Positions 11,527 through 24,559 of a stretch of DNA of 64,000 nucleotides are shown here, in pieces. The stretch comes from Paramarasmius palmivorus (Eukaryota > Basidiomycota > Agaricomycetes > Agaricales > Marasmiaceae), in NCBI GenBank assembly GCA_037176845.1, contig JAYKXP010000007.1:310001-374000 (forward strand), read 5' to 3'. A program made the translations under genes and the position numbers. Below the pieces are notes generated by a model. It was not told the origin of the DNA. It was given only the letters and a program-made list of their open reading frames with translations, and did not search any database. The first letter of the stretch is position 1. Each line of letters starts with the position of its first letter.

Positions 11527-14500
11527 ATGGAATCAACAGAACGGCTCGTGCGGACATGGATGGCGACAGAGGGAGAAGAGGAGATTTTGCAGCTCGTATC
11601 AGGCATGTTCCAGCATCTTTTGAATGTATTGCATCTCTTTTACGAATCTCAGGTTCCAGATATCAATAACGGATCGACAACTCTCCTCAACGTTGTAAAA
11701 GCTTTGGGAGAGTATTTGACCGCGGAAGAAGATCAGCTAAGGACGAAAGGTGCTGAAATATGCTCAATAAAAGGTTTCCTTCTAAGAATTGTACTTCCAA
11801 AGGCGTCGAGCTTCTGTCCTCCGTTTTGTGTCAGTGTTCTCCAGAGAAACTGAATCACCAATCCGGTACGCCATCGTTTTCCTCATTTCTAGCCCATTTT
11901 TATATTGATATACTATATAACATCCAGTCCGCGTCCTCACCGGCTTTTACTGTAGCAAAGTAGAAGATTGGGACACCATCATACCTGCACTCAAAGGATT
12001 AGCCCATCTGACCGGGCTTCCTGCATTCACCACAGAAGAGGTTCCGAAAGTACTAGATTCGTAAGTCTACCTTTTATATTAAGGATAACTTTCTAAATTA
12101 CTCCCAAAGTGTTTTTCAGCATGTCAAAATGAAGAATATCGTGCAATCTGTCCGATACAATGTCTTCATGATCTTTGACAATCTAATCGCTCGCCATAGA
12201 GATGGTGAGTCGTGCACATGCGTTATAATTCTAGTCTCATGATGTTCTAGTGTTAAAGGCCATGGGACCGAATTTCATCGAGCGATATGTCAATCTGGTG
12301 GAGGGAGAAAAGGATCCCAGAAACTTATTGATCGCGTTTGCAATCGCCCGTGTTATCCTCATCGAGTTCGAGATATCCCAGTTTATAGAGGTGTGTACCT
12401 TTATTATTCCTCTCTGGGATCTTTCTCATTCAACCAAGTCCCTCTTCAACATCACTTTTTGTTACTTCCCCATAACCTTCCGACCACCACCCAACGATCC
12501 ATACGGTATTACTACCGATGATCTCAGGAATGCGCTGAGGCGGGTATTGCTTCTTCTGTCATCAAGTTCCAATGCTCAACACCAATGTAGGCAATGTTTG
12601 AGCGCTACAGCAGCGTTTGGCCCTTTGTCTATCCCACTGTTTCTCGAGAAATTGGCTGCCGGATCCCCGGCAACAAAGGCAAGTCGACATGTGTTCTACA
12701 CATATTCGTTTCTAACGCTGCCATTAGCACGACACCTTGGTCACAATGTCGATATGTTTCCCTATCTATGGTGCGCCTCTGGCTCGCAGTAATGCTCGAA
12801 AGTTATGGAATGCACTCAAACTTGAAGTCTTCCAACCTATGAGTACTGTGACTGGCATAGATGTTGAAGGCCAGGCACTGCAGACAATTCAGGATCTCGT
12901 CAAGACCATATACCCGGAAGATCAGCCGACTACCGAGGACGAGGACATCAAAGGTCTAGCAAAAGACGCCTGCGAGGAGTGCCTTAACATCTTGCGCGAA
13001 CCAGAGAAAAGCCAAGCCAAGCCCGCTATCAAGATCCTCTGCGCTTTCATGTCTACAACCCGTGGGTTCGTTCTATGAACGTTTTGTCCAATTACTGATT
13101 GCTGTGCCAGCTTCTATATGTCGCTACACGACCTCTCAACTAGTTCCACATCTGCTGAAACTCTTCATCGATCCAGAAGATGTTTCTTCGCGTCCGTCGG
13201 TGCTGCTTCTGTTATCTGACGTCATAGCAGCTGCTCGAGACGCCTTCAACCGAGTTCAGGATGACCAGTATATGGATACTGAGGGTGTTGAGACGCCATT
13301 AACTCCCTTCAAAGACGAAATCTTATCCGTAGTGGCATCGGGCTTGAAGGTTTCATCTTGCCGAAACCCCGCGATAGCGTGTCTATTAGGGCTTATATCG
13401 ACAAAAGGACTGTTAACGGAAGAGGAACTCGGCTTCATTGTCCACAGTGTGAACGAACTGTTAGCCGAAGATACTGAGGACGAAGACGAAGAAACAAGGT
13501 ATTTTTAATCTCCGTCGAGTTGCATCACCACCACTCATCCATTTCTTCAGCTCTGCGGCACTGAAACTTCTAGCAGCAATCTCAATTCAAGCTCCTCGGC
13601 ATGTCAAAGAGCAGACTCTTCCTCAGCTCTTTAGTGCCCTTCCGGATCGAGCACCTCCAAAGGACGATATAAAGGCCAGAGTCAGATACTGGAAGGCTCT
13701 TTCGGCTCTTACCACATTATGTCACCAGCCCGAGCTTTTCGAGATCCTTGTCATACGTTTGACAACCAGGTTGGATCTCCTCTGCTTCCCCAATCAAACC
13801 ACTGGCACCGAAGATGACCTCGAGCCTGACGCTGCATATGGACATTCAATGCTACTCACCATATACAAGGTATTACAGGCCAAGATCGATGAGGGACACC
13901 ATGACATTCCGAAATACATCGACAGCCTGATTCCACGGCTCTTCAACATATTTGTATATTCCGCATTGGCTTGCAATGGTCAATATATGGTCGGAATAGA
14001 TCCGCGTTTGATAACCGCTGGGGGACGAATTATAACGTCCGTGGTTCAGTCTCTACCTCTTTCGTGAGTCTTTTTGCAACCTATCAGATTAGAGCAGGAT
14101 ATTCAGCAAAAGCTTTCAGACGGCAAGAGTCGTATGTCCAGGAATTATTTGCCGCTTACTACGACGGGAAGGCGAAAGGAATAGCAGCTGGGCAGCAGAC
14201 TATTTCGAGCGACGTTCTGTTCCGGCCCTTCGACGTTAGTTTCTGTATATCATGCTTGCACAATTTTGCTGAAACTTGGACTGTAGGACAATGCCTCAAG
14301 GATGCAGGGTAATCTTGTAGTCCTTTTGTCATCGGCGTCGATAGCATTGCGGAAGGAGGTACGACCTCGCAAGATGTTCGAATCATAGCCTGACTTTCGA
14401 CAGATAAGAATCCCTGTACCTGACTTGAATGTATATCTGAACGAAACATTGGGCTGGGCTCTTTCAAAAGCAGAAAACGAGATGCAGCGAGAAGCAATAT

Positions 14501-15758
14501 GGAAAATGCTAGCAGCTATTGTTAACAAGCGTTGTGAGGGTAGGTCCAGCTGTATCAAATCTCTGAACCACACTCACGGTCTTAACAGATGCACCCACTT
14601 TCCTGTCTGGTGTCTTGGACAGTTTTTGGCTAGAACGTATAGCCGATAATCACGCCGATCTTTCTGCGCGGCAACGATCCTTGAGAGCTTGGAGTTGGGT
14701 ATGTTATGAATTCACAATAATGTGTCTTCACAGTCACTGACTATGAATGCAGCTGTCGAGGGCCCTCCTTGTGAGAGCACATCCTCTTTACGGGCAATTC
14801 ATAGATCGTCTATTCGCCCTTTTCGGCGAAGAAGAAATCAGCATGCATGCAGCCAAAGTGTTCGGAGACGTTGTTAACACAGACGATGTTTTAACGAAGC
14901 GGAATCACGCTGTGATCAAGGTAATCATGGCATCTCCCAAGCAGAGATGTTCGATTACTGATCATGTAACACAGCTTCTTCATACACAACGATATGTGAA
15001 CAATGTCCTTCACCGTCTTATCAATGGCGCAAAAGACACGGACGGTAATCAACGACTTTATTATTCCTCTTTTTCGCCTCGCTAACGGAGAATATCAGAT
15101 GCTCGAACGCAAACTGGACACCTAGTTGCTCTTAGTTCTCTGATCAGCCAAGTACCCAAAACGTTATATGCCGAAGACCTGCCCTCTGTGAGTCGCCTAC
15201 CATGTTTCGCTCTCAATATATTCTGACTTGCGAGTAGCTTTTGCCGCTCCTGATTCGAGGCCTAGATCTGCCAGAATTCAGTATCCGACGTAAAGTAATA
15301 GATACCCTGCTCGCTGTCTGCGAAGACGGATCTGCTGACAAAGGCGCAATATCCGAGCACGCGCCCTCCCTCGTGAACACTATGTTGAAGAATAGCCGGT
15401 TGTCTGGAACAGCATCAGCAGTAAGGTTGTGCGGGGAAATTGGTCCTGTTGGCTAACTCGTACCTAACAGAACGTCAGGATATCTGCTCTCAAATTGCTG
15501 GGCACGTTGCCTAGCGTCGTGCGATATGACATTCTACATCCATATAAGGCCACTGTCATCAGAGAGCTAGCGGGTGCTCTTGATGACCCTAAACGTGCAG
15601 TCCGACAGGAAGCTGTGGTCGCAAGGTGAGTGCAACATTCGCCCTTGCAAGCTTGAACGTAGCTAATCAACTTGACAGGACGAGTTGGTGTGTAGCATTC
15701 CCAACCGCTCAAAGACCAAAATTTACACTTTCATTACAGGTTTAAATTCAATGGTTAA
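11527..15758 (+). CDS. MMS19: MMS19/Met18, cytosolic iron-sulfur targeting factor
   Basis: HEAT-repeat scaffold of the CIA targeting complex, which delivers Fe-S clusters to nuclear and cytosolic proteins such as XPD and DNA polymerases. The start MESTERLVRTWMATEGEEE at 11527 is chosen because it is followed, after an intron from GTATCA to CAG, by GSTTLLNVVKALGEYLTAEE, the canonical MMS19 N-terminus. Later conserved blocks are GVELLSSVLCQCSPEKL, DWDTIIPALKGLAHLTGLPA, MKNIVQSVRYNVFMIFDNLI, GPNFIERYVNLVEGEKDPRN, DLFNITFCYFPITFRPPPND and, near the end, a helical repeat array with SRLSGTASAVRLCGEIGPV and RTSWFKFNG. The gene holds more than ten introns and codes for roughly 1,000 residues, normal for the family. 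It is functionally linked to the TFIIH kinase at 36 kb only in the broad sense that MMS19 serves TFIIH's XPD helicase. Confidence 0.93.
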
Positions 15759-15941
15759 TCGAAAGCAAAGGGTATCTAATCTATCTAGCGATGATGGAGT
15801 TGAGAAAAAAAGAAAAGACGTGTAGAGCTCAACCAAAATGTAATGTATAGAGATGTAAAATGATATCGATAGAATAGTGCTCTCCGCGCCAAAACTCCTG
15901 TAGCTATTATAGTAGATGTCATCAAAGGCTTCCTGAAGCCA

Positions 15942-17396
15942 TTACGAAGCCATTATAGCTTGTGTCTTCATTCCAGCGTCCGCAAGAGCGCGTTCAAAGG
16001 CCTGCAGATGTTCCTGGACGACCTGCCTTCCGTCTGCCCTTCTGGCTCCAGAGGGGGTATGTATCGGTGAAGGGTCCAAGCTGTCCGTCGTGTCGATAAT
16101 TCCCGCTTCCCATCTTTCAATTTTAATCCTGCTACGTTCCGCACTATCCCAATCCGTTCGCCATGTACCCAATTTATTTTTGAGAGCACGAATTTTCCTG
16201 CCTGCTTCGGTCGTAGCTGCACCATTGACCTGTGCATGTTCGGAAAGTATCGAAAGAGAAGTGACAAGGGAAGTTGTGGTTTTTCGGAAATGTGCAAGCT
16301 GTGGTATTGTGGACGCCGGCGTAAGAGGTCCTTTCAGTGGCGGCGGGGGATCGAAGGTGTCTTTGATGGGAGTGGGTTCTGCGTCGGTTCCGTCGTCATC
16401 TTCGTCGTGTAAGTGATTATGAAGGTCCGAATTCCAATCATGCGAATGATCCTTGGAGTCTTCTTCTTCGACGATATCGAGGTGGGCATTAGAGCGTGAA
16501 TCTACTGGTTCTTCGTCCTCCAGCACTTCCTTCATCCCTGCCAGCACTTCTAATTGCCCCAACACCTCATTTCCACCGACCTCAGCGGAGATCTTCCTGA
16601 ATTCCCTTTCATACTCCAGCAACTCTCGTACTTGTCCCTCTCTATCTCTAGCGGTGTCATTTATACGTCGTATGACATCGGATGCAATCTTCTCGAGAGC
16701 AGACTGCTGTGATCCTGACGAGCCAGGCTCTGCATCGATGTGTCGTAGATGGCTGAGGAAGTTGTCTGTTGACTCTAGATCCTGAGCAAGGACCTCCATT
16801 GGATCCTGCTCAGGTCTTTGAGGCTTCTTCGGTTTCGATGGGCTCGCGAAAACAGGATCATACTCCGGTGGCTCCTGTTGGGGTTCTGGTAAACCATCGA
16901 AGGATGCCCCTTGACCCAGCTCCTCTGCAAAGGACGGTGCTACGTCGTGATTACGCGAATCACTTTCGTGGTGATGAATCTCTTCGTCAATCCCTTCCGC
17001 TCCTTCGTCATACTCGATACCAAATTCCTCGGCCAAAAGCTTTGAGCCTGTGCTTGGTTCAGGCATCAAAGCGGCCGCCAGCTCATGAGCCAACGAGAAC
17101 CTTCCATTCCCCGCCTCTTCATCCATCGAGTGAGCCAAGCTGGAGGAGCCACGTAAGGAGGCGCTGGATCGTCTACCGTTTAGATTGTTTCTCGACGGCG
17201 ACTTCTTGGGTGCGGATGTAGATGGTGAAAGGTACTGGTCAGAGTCAAAAAGGTCTGAATTTGCATGTGGCATGTTGAAGGTTAGGGAATGTGAGGGCGA
17301 ATGAGGGAGGTTTGCGGGTTTTGTGGCCGAGGTTGTAGGTAAAAGGAGATTGTGAGTCGTGACGCGCGGGTTTGCTTCCACGACCGTGGCAACCAA
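15942..17396 (-). CDS. Acidic unknown protein with C-terminal helical region
   Basis: A single uninterrupted frame of 484 codons. An internal start at 17273 (MPHANSDLFDSDQYLSPSTS) may be the real one, because the first 41 residues are low-complexity. The N-terminal half is Ser-rich and acidic (LAHELAAALMPEPSTGSKLL, EEFGIEYDEGAEGIDEE). The middle is helical, with likely coiled coil (LESTDNFLSHLRHIDAE, EKIASDVIRRINDTARDREG, LLEYEREFRKISAEVGG). The C-terminal segment has another helical pair (AHFRKTTTSLVTSLSILSEH; RQVVQEHLQAFERALADAG). I do not recognise the family. The ordered helices flanked by conserved-looking acidic motifs argue for a real protein. It is convergent with MMS19, 183 bp away. 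Confidence 0.75.
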   Translation of the reverse strand: MVATVVEANPRVTTHNLLLPTTSATKPANLPHSPSHSLTFNMPHANSDLFDSDQYLSPSTSAPKKSPSRNNLNGRRSSASLRGSSSLAHSMDEEAGNGRFSLAHELAAALMPEPSTGSKLLAEEFGIEYDEGAEGIDEEIHHHESDSRNHDVAPSFAEELGQGASFDGLPEPQQEPPEYDPVFASPSKPKKPQRPEQDPMEVLAQDLESTDNFLSHLRHIDAEPGSSGSQQSALEKIASDVIRRINDTARDREGQVRELLEYEREFRKISAEVGGNEVLGQLEVLAGMKEVLEDEEPVDSRSNAHLDIVEEEDSKDHSHDWNSDLHNHLHDEDDDGTDAEPTPIKDTFDPPPPLKGPLTPASTIPQLAHFRKTTTSLVTSLSILSEHAQVNGAATTEAGRKIRALKNKLGTWRTDWDSAERSRIKIERWEAGIIDTTDSLDPSPIHTPSGARRADGRQVVQEHLQAFERALADAGMKTQAIMAS

Positions 17397-17530
17397 AAGC
17401 TAACGGCATCGCGTGCCACTTCCAAATCAAAGCAACCCAAAGGAAGATACGAGGAAGATGCCCAAACGATTATTTGAATACTAGGAATACCAATACAATA
17501 CGTCCTTAATCCTCTATTAGTGTACCAGTG

Positions 17531-20500
17531 CTACAGTAAAGCCCCAGTATGAGGGAAATGGCTCGTCAGTAACGCAACAACATCGCTCTTGGTAACCATT
17601 CCGACCAAGTTGCCATGTCGCGTAAAGAGAATTTGCCGAACATTCTAAAATCGAGACCTTGGTCAAAATATTAAGTCTGAGGTAGGTAAAGCTTGTACCA
17701 TTCTTTGGAAGATCCGAACAACTAACTCCTGTGGCATCTCCTTACGCAGATGAAGTACTGACTTCTCAAGACAGTTTGACAGGTCAATGGAATCCTCTCC
17801 AGGTGCATGATCTTTGCTAGAAAAGACGCATCTTTTGGTCTTCGCTTCTTCAGGTTGGTAATCTACGGGCGAAAGTTAATTTCTGCTCTAATCCGTACAA
17901 CGAACAGAACGACATACTAATAAATGCTTCGATGGTATCTCGAGTAACGTATCCAAGCAAAAAATCCCGACGGGTGACTGGGAAGCCACGGTACTTGTGT
18001 GACTTGAGGAGACGAGCTAATCACGGTCAGCACCACCACGTCGTCTCAATCAGATTCGCAAACATACCGAGATCTTCCACCGTATTTTCACCGTCCTCGA
18101 TTACAACGAGCTTTTGCACCGGCCGCATGAGCCTACTACTCGCGGTCTCTCCTTTGTCATGATAGTCGTCTGGTGGCATCCAAGGATATCGCCTCATAGC
18201 AATCCATACCGAATAGATTCCGTCTTTCCCCAACGCATCTCCTACCCATTTTGCGGTCATTACAACGATCATGATAGGTAGCACATGTGAGAGTGCACCA
18301 GTCAGCTGTTGAGGTTCGTCGGCTTCAGGAAGTCGAGTTGTCTAGTCATTCTCACCTCAAACATGATCACCACCAAAGAGACTGGAGACAGTTTGAGCAC
18401 TGCACACGAATATGGATGTGTGAGGACTCACTAGTCATTCGAGTAACACCTCCAAGCATTGCTGCCGCTCCAATGACAGCGTAGAAACCTGGAGAAACAC
18501 AAGGAACGAGTGGATCTGGTGGGCACGCCTCGAATATCCAGGCAGCAGGATACTTGGCATAGATCGCCTGCCTAATGCGCACCAAAATCAGGTTGAGTTT
18601 CAACTCAATGCAGGTGATATACTAACGCCATGATTCCGACAGCACGACCCAGGCAAGCGCCGATGGTGATTGTTGGTAGGAAAATACCAGCGGGGATCTG
18701 CATGGCATACGTGAAACGAAAGTTCATACGTATTTATTACGAGGACTAACCATCATTCCGAATGTCCAAGCAGTAAACGCCAGCTTTAGTATAGCAGTTA
18801 CAATCAGAAGGAAGACATTTTCTCGCATGGCGGAAGGGCTGTGACACAGTCAGATAGCAAGCTCAGATGGTGGCATATCGACTCACTTGCATAGCCCATG
18901 ATAGTCGCCCTTGGACGGATCACAATTCTGGAACAGATTAGCCACTAACTCTGAAGACTGTACCCTGTATGTTTTGGTTTAAATGCGGCTTTCCCGCTAG
19001 ATCTACATGGAACATACCGAGTGAAGACCACTAGGTAACTGATAGCAGCAGTGACAGCACTTGCTCCGACAACCTCTAGAACCGGCCAATCGTTCAGAAC
19101 ACTGTTCCGTCTGTAGAGCGCGACTTCGACATTGAGTTTGATCAAGAGGGAACCAAGGATCCCCTGCAAAGCGAAGAATGTTAGCAGCCACTTTCCAGCA
19201 GTAGAGCAACGTCTTACGCCAATGATACCGAGTGAAACCCATGGTATCTTCGTGGTATAAGCAAACCTGAATACTGAAATCGATATAGACGAGTACGAAC
19301 CAGCTCAAATGCCCTCCAAGTATCACCAGTATCCGTAACCTATTTCCCAACTCAAGTGACAGAACTCGAGGGAAGCGAAGCTGCACACACCTGAAAAAGA
19401 ACAAGCTTTGAAGTTGAAAAGGGGTCGACATATTGTAAAGCGACGGCAGCGATTGCAGAGGCAACAAAACCTCTCCACATGATTTCCGACTCGTTGGCGA
19501 AAGCGTCAAGCTCTGGAAAGCAATTGAACGAGATTAAAAGTAGTTGGTCGGAATCACCGTACCTTCCAAACAGAAGAGCACACCACCCAGTGGACTCCCG
19601 AACGCGACAGATATTCCAGCTGCTGCTGATGCAGCGAGTATTTTACGTTTCTGGCCTGAAGAAAATGAGACATTTCGGTGAAAATAGCTAGGGCACATTT
19701 CTTTACCTTCGCTATTCTGTATGTTTTTGAAAAGCCGTAACAGCAACGAGGCCATGCAACAGGCGACATGAACAAGAGGTCCCTTTTATCCTGTGTAAGC
19801 GGGACGCCTATTGGCATATTCATCGTATCACCTACCTCTTTTCCTAGCGACAATCCTGACGCGACAGCCAACGCCAGACCGAGTGCTTTAATTAGAAGAG
19901 TCCATGGTGTCAGGAAGGCTTCTAGAACATATCCGCGCAAGATCTAATGGCTTTCAGTGAGCAAACACATGACATTAATGGTGCGACTCACAGCTTTGAT
20001 TTCTGGGACTACTCAGGCGCGTAAGAGCAAGCGGACACACACACAGATGACGATAAACTTACTTCCAGTATGGAACGCGCTGGAGAGAATGTCAGGATTA
20101 TAGGAGGTAGATACAGAACAAAACCCACTAAGGCGCATAAGTTGTGACCAATACGGCTGCACTTCCTGCAAATGCGATCTTGTTCACTTCAGTTCCAGCG
20201 CAGCTTGATATAGTGCATGGCACACACCGCCAGCGTGACATATATTGCGATTTGGAGGAGTGACGCCACAAATATGTGGTTCACGTTGAGATATTCACTC
20301 CAAGATTGCCAGACATTACAGTATTCACCAGCTGTCTAAGGATGTCAATGTTGAACACGATTATTACTGCCGAGCATCGTACCGTCAAAGCCGTTGCAAC
20401 AAGTCACTTCATTGTAGAAGAAGCCGACTGAGCAACGGCCTTCTCGAAGATCTCCCAACCTATGGCATGTCAGTCAATTCGGTACAATCATAGAAAGGAT

Positions 20501-20829
20501 CTGAGAACACACCATTCCACCAAGACATCTAACCATGCGCCAGCAAGCCCAATACCGATTCCAGTTCCAATAATGACCACCCATATCCGTACATAGTCAA
20601 GCCATGGCAGTATAATTCCACGGGCACCTCTTTGCGACTTTTGGGCTTGTATTCTTTCGCGTTCTTTTGCATCTTCGTATAGCCAGTCGATCGAGCTACC
20701 GTCGGGATAATGTCGTTTGGAATATTGAGAAACGTGGGGCTGATTCAAAAGATTTCCGTCCTCTCCAAGCTCATACGCTTCTGCTTCTCCGCTGAGCCTT
20801 TGTGAGCCGTATGGCTGCTGAGCAGACAT
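17531..20829 (-). CDS. ClC-type chloride channel/exchanger with CBS domains
   Basis: Voltage-gated chloride channel family member, probably an endomembrane Cl-/H+ exchanger like yeast Gef1 or animal ClC-3. The start at 20829 gives a soluble N-terminus with SIDWLYEDAKERERI, then the first helix YVRIWVVIIGTGIGIGLAGA. The selectivity loop joins GLSLGKE to GPLVHVACCMASLLLRLFKN across an intron, giving the gating glutamate in GKEGP. Next come ISVAFGSPLGGVLFCLE joined to ELDAFANESEIMW, so a second glutamate in the exchanger-typical position is present. The extreme C-terminus (VRQILFTRHGNLVGMVTKSD) is the end of a second CBS domain. There are more than a dozen short introns. It is divergent from the alpha/beta hydrolase (349 bp). 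Exchanger rather than channel activity is inferred from the two glutamates. Confidence 0.92.
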
Positions 20830-21178
20830 GAAAGATGGTGGGAAAGTGTGAGTCCGCTGTTCTAGGCGTTGACGACGACGCGATGTTTTGGGCGCTTTGC
20901 GTCTCTACAGCCGACTATGACCATGGCTTCTAAGAACTTCTCAATTTCTCTGTTCTTCACCAGTGGAATGATTCGGCTTTGTTTGCGACATATCAGGCAT
21001 CAGCGCTAGCTGTTCAGAATATGCAGTGACAAAAACATACTAGTCATCCCACGACCCATTGGCAGCGTCCATCTAAGCTACTGGTTATCTCCCTCCCACT
21101 CTCTATCGTATCAAGTCACATCCTTTGGAGTATACCCATTTCTCCAGAAACGTGACCACGCATAAGGCTGTTTGTTCC
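20830..21178. promoter_or_regulatory. Shared promoter region between ClC and hydrolase genes
   Basis: A 349 bp divergent gap holding the 5' regions of both genes. An in-frame upstream ATG at 21125 could extend the hydrolase by 18 residues. I see no distinctive operator. Confidence 0.4.
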
Positions 21179-22480
21179 ATGGAGTCATTAATAGTTGAGG
21201 AAGGCAAAGTCCAACTTGGTTTCCTGGACAGCAAAGCCCCTCCTCAATCTCGGGTTTATACCACGATATTTGCCGTACATGGGATGTTATTTAGTGGTGG
21301 TGCGTTGGGAACTCTAGATCTATACTCTATTGTATATACTAATCAGATTCGCTCCTCTACAGCCGTTTTCAAGAAGCTACTCCCCATTTGTCTTGAGAGC
21401 AACATCCGACTTGTAGTTATTAATCGACGAGACTACCCAGGCTCCACTGCTTTGACTGAAGATGAACTTGGAGTATTCTCCGATACATCTGAAAGCCTAG
21501 AGCAGAATGCACGACGGGTGGACTTTACTCGTGCTCGCGGCCTCGAGCTGATAACCTTCATGGATTTGTTCATCCAAGAACATAATCTACCACCTATATC
21601 TGAAGTCAACGGGAAGAAGATTGGAGGTGTTGCGCTCCTAGGCTGGTCCCTTGGGAACGCATCCACTATGCCTGCTATTGCTGAAATCGCCAACGTTTCG
21701 GAATCAACCAAGGTCAGACTTAATGCATACCTAAGGACCCTAATCATGCTTGGTATGTCCGGTCAACTACCTGGATACGGGTAACACTGAGTCTTTGAAA
21801 CAGAGCCCGCGCTGGCATCATTGGGAATGCCCCCTTTGCCTGGTGGCTGGGTACCTACAAGAGACTCGCCGAACATTTCACCATCCTCAGCGGGACCGCT
21901 TCTGGGGATGCTTGTATCGGCCTACTACGACCATAGCCCAGGGGCCATCTCCTTGGATCCCCAGAATCAGAACAGGGACCCCACAAAGCTTGAACATGTC
22001 GCTCCTGCATTGCCATCGCCTGGCCGTCCCAGTGTTCCCACGATCTACAACATGTCGCCCGAAGACGTGGCAGAAATCGTTCGTTTACCGCCACGGCCTG
22101 TACCCAGAGCTGACTTGGGTCTATCGAGGCAAGCTGCCCTCTGGAAGGAAGTGCATCACAGCTACTACTATAAGGCGTGCTTTAGCGAAGAGATACGCGG
22201 GAAAGTGCTTCCCGGCACGAACATTGTGCTCATAATGGGCGACAGAACTGTCGGGACCATGGTTGGGGCGCTTTGGCAGATCTGGGACGACAACGCGAGG
22301 GAGATGGAGAGCAGAAACATCTCAAAGCCTTTTGTGGAGTTCAAACTAATGAATGGTGCCAATCACTTCGTAAGTGTTCGGGTCCCCTCTGGCACGTCCC
22401 TAGTCCACTAACTTTACTCTTAGATGCACTGGGACTTCCCTCAGAAAACCGTGGATATTCTCAAAGAGATTTTACTTTAA
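21179..22480 (+). CDS. Alpha/beta hydrolase
   Basis: Predicted serine hydrolase of the alpha/beta fold. The start MESLIVEEGKVQLGFLDSKA is at 21179. TTIFAVHGMLFSGG contains the oxyanion strand with HG, followed by LVVINRRDYPGSTALTEDEL. The nucleophile elbow is VALLGWSLGNASTM, with Ser in GWSLG. After one intron the protein continues EPALASLGMPPLPGGWVPT with a cap-like region. Then comes NIVLIMGDRTVGTMVGALWQ, where Asp would be the acid. Late in the protein KLMNGANHF joins MHWDFPQKTVDILKEILL, where His would be the catalytic base. The triad is therefore plausible. About 380 residues. It is convergent with the berberine-bridge oxidase gene (119 bp between stops). Substrate unknown. Confidence 0.88.
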
Positions 22481-22599
22481 TCCCATTGTCAGACCAGTGC
22501 AAAAAGAATTAGAAGTCATTACAATAGTTATGGCAACTGTCCCAATCGTTAGCTTGTTCGTAAATATGAAATAAATAAAAAGCAGCGGCCCATTGAAAA

Positions 22600-24559
22600 C
22601 TAAATCCTAAATCCTCCTGTAAGGCCCATAACATTAGATGGGTCCACCCGTGCCCTGATAGCCCTCAACTTATCAAGGTTCTCGCCATACATCCTCTCCA
22701 CCGGTACATCGGAGATGGCATAATTCGAGTAGAGTGGGGCATATGGAACATCAGTTTGACCATCTGCAACCGAGGCCTCAACGAGACGTGCTGTGGTGTT
22801 CTTGATTGCAGCTTGGAAATCCGAGTCCCATGTTTCGAGAGTCCATGAGAAGTAGATATCGGAAGGAAGGAATCTCTTCGAGCGCGAGTCTGGATATGCT
22901 GTAGCGTATGTACCCTTGGTGAGGATATCTGGAAGGAAAGGCTCAACAGCGTATGCAACGAAGAGGCCACCTTTGAGGAAGAGTTCTCCGCCCCAATACT
23001 GATATACGGTCAGCAATAGAGTATCTTGAAAACGAGATAGAAGCCTACCGTTGCTTCGTCCACCACTGCGTTCAAAACTCCCGGTGTAAGCTCATGGAAT
23101 GAAAGCGTGTCAAAAGTGCCCCTGACGCCGATACTCAGCACGCAGATAACAGATGAGGGTATCAAGACCTACCGAGTACCAGTCGTTGCATTCGACGGCG
23201 AGGACGTGACCAATGACAGAAAGTCTCTGGTTTTGATGTCTCTGTCGATGGCGGAAACAGCGAGGAAGTCATCGAATAGTCCTGGAGGTGGTGTTGGGCC
23301 ATCATAAAACAAGAGCGTAGTTGTGGTAGGCTGCATCAGAAAGTCAGGGGTACCTTTTCTTCGTCGAAGGGACTCTACTGACCTGTGCAAGGAGATTACC
23401 AAACGTTGTGATGATGCTAGCTTTGGGATCGGTATTTTCTGCTGAGAACTTGGCGGTAGCTGCTGCTAATTGATGCATTTCGTCTTTCCCTAAGCTAATC
23501 ATCACACCTCCCTGTAGAGTGCTCGTGAGTATAGGTGCTGGACAACATCAAGAGAATATATACCCAAACTTCGCCGATAGGGAAAGTTTTCATGAAGAAT
23601 CGTGTCACAACACCCTGCAAGAGATGTTAAGACAGTGACGGGCACGACTCAGAGAATACCTACAAAGTTATTTCCACCGCCTTTCAGCGCGAAAAATAGC
23701 TCGGGATCCGATTGTTCAGTAACATGCGCGAAGGATCCATCGGGTTTGACAAGGTCGTAGGCGATGATGTTGTCAATTGTCATACCGTATTGATTAGTAT
23801 ACCACGAGTAGCCTTGACAAACGACTGAGTACTTGTTTTGATAGTTTCCAGAAACTCTTACCTCCGCCCGTAGAGAACCCACCGACACCAACGCCAGAGA
23901 CACGACCTCCAGCAACGCTCACGCTATAAGGTGCAAGTCCAGCATATACATCGTCCCAAACTAGACCAGAACCAAATGTAGCAATCCTTGTGGAGGAGTC
24001 ATAGCTGACTTCAGAGAACCGGTACATAGAAATGTGAACACCCGTGGTGGATGAGAAGCCCTTGTTTCCGTTGTGGCCGCCACCTTTGACCTAGATATCA
24101 TCGCCTTAGGAGGGCGTCGAGGATCAAGTTCATTGAATACTTACCGCGAACGGCGTCCGGGTAGAACCAATAATACGAAGCTACATAACCGATGTTGGAC
24201 AGCATTCTCGTACAATGATATTGGGAAACGCTTACAACGGCTCCTAGGTCCTCAGCGGTGCCGGGTTCAACGACGCACTCTGACTCTTCTTCGCAAGACG
24301 AAGCCCAGTGATGTATGCCCTTTTCGTAGAGCTTATCACCTGAAAAACATAAGAGATTCTTGTTTGGCTTCTAACAGGTTCAAAGAAGCTCACCATGATA
24401 ATAGACACCAGATTTTGACGAAATGGCGTGTTCGATTTGAGAGCAGACCGCAGAACGAGGTAGTAATCCAGAGTTGGAGGGCAGAGCCCAAACAGGAGAG
24501 AGAAGAATGGCCTCAATGCAGGCCAATAGTGCCGTGAAGGGTAGTTGGCGGGCACGCAT
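22600..24559 (-). CDS. Secreted FAD-linked (berberine bridge type) oxidase
   Basis: FAD-binding PCMH-type oxidoreductase with a BBE C-terminal domain. The start at 24559 yields a signal peptide (MRARQLPFTALLACIEAILL, cleavage after VWA likely), so secretion is expected. The flavin-attachment region reads VKGGGHNGNKGFSSTTGVHI, where His is the usual covalent FAD ligand. It continues MYRFSEVSYDSSTRIATFGS, SVAGGRVSGVGVGGFSTGGG, then across an intron YSWYTNQYGMTIDNIIAYDL and LFFALKGGGNNF joined to GVVTRFFMKTFPIGEVW. The end MYGENLDKLRAIRARVDPSN is the conserved BBE C-terminus. There are several introns. Known relatives oxidise sugars or secondary metabolites. I did not see the second Cys ligand of bicovalent members. 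Substrate unknown. Confidence 0.9.
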
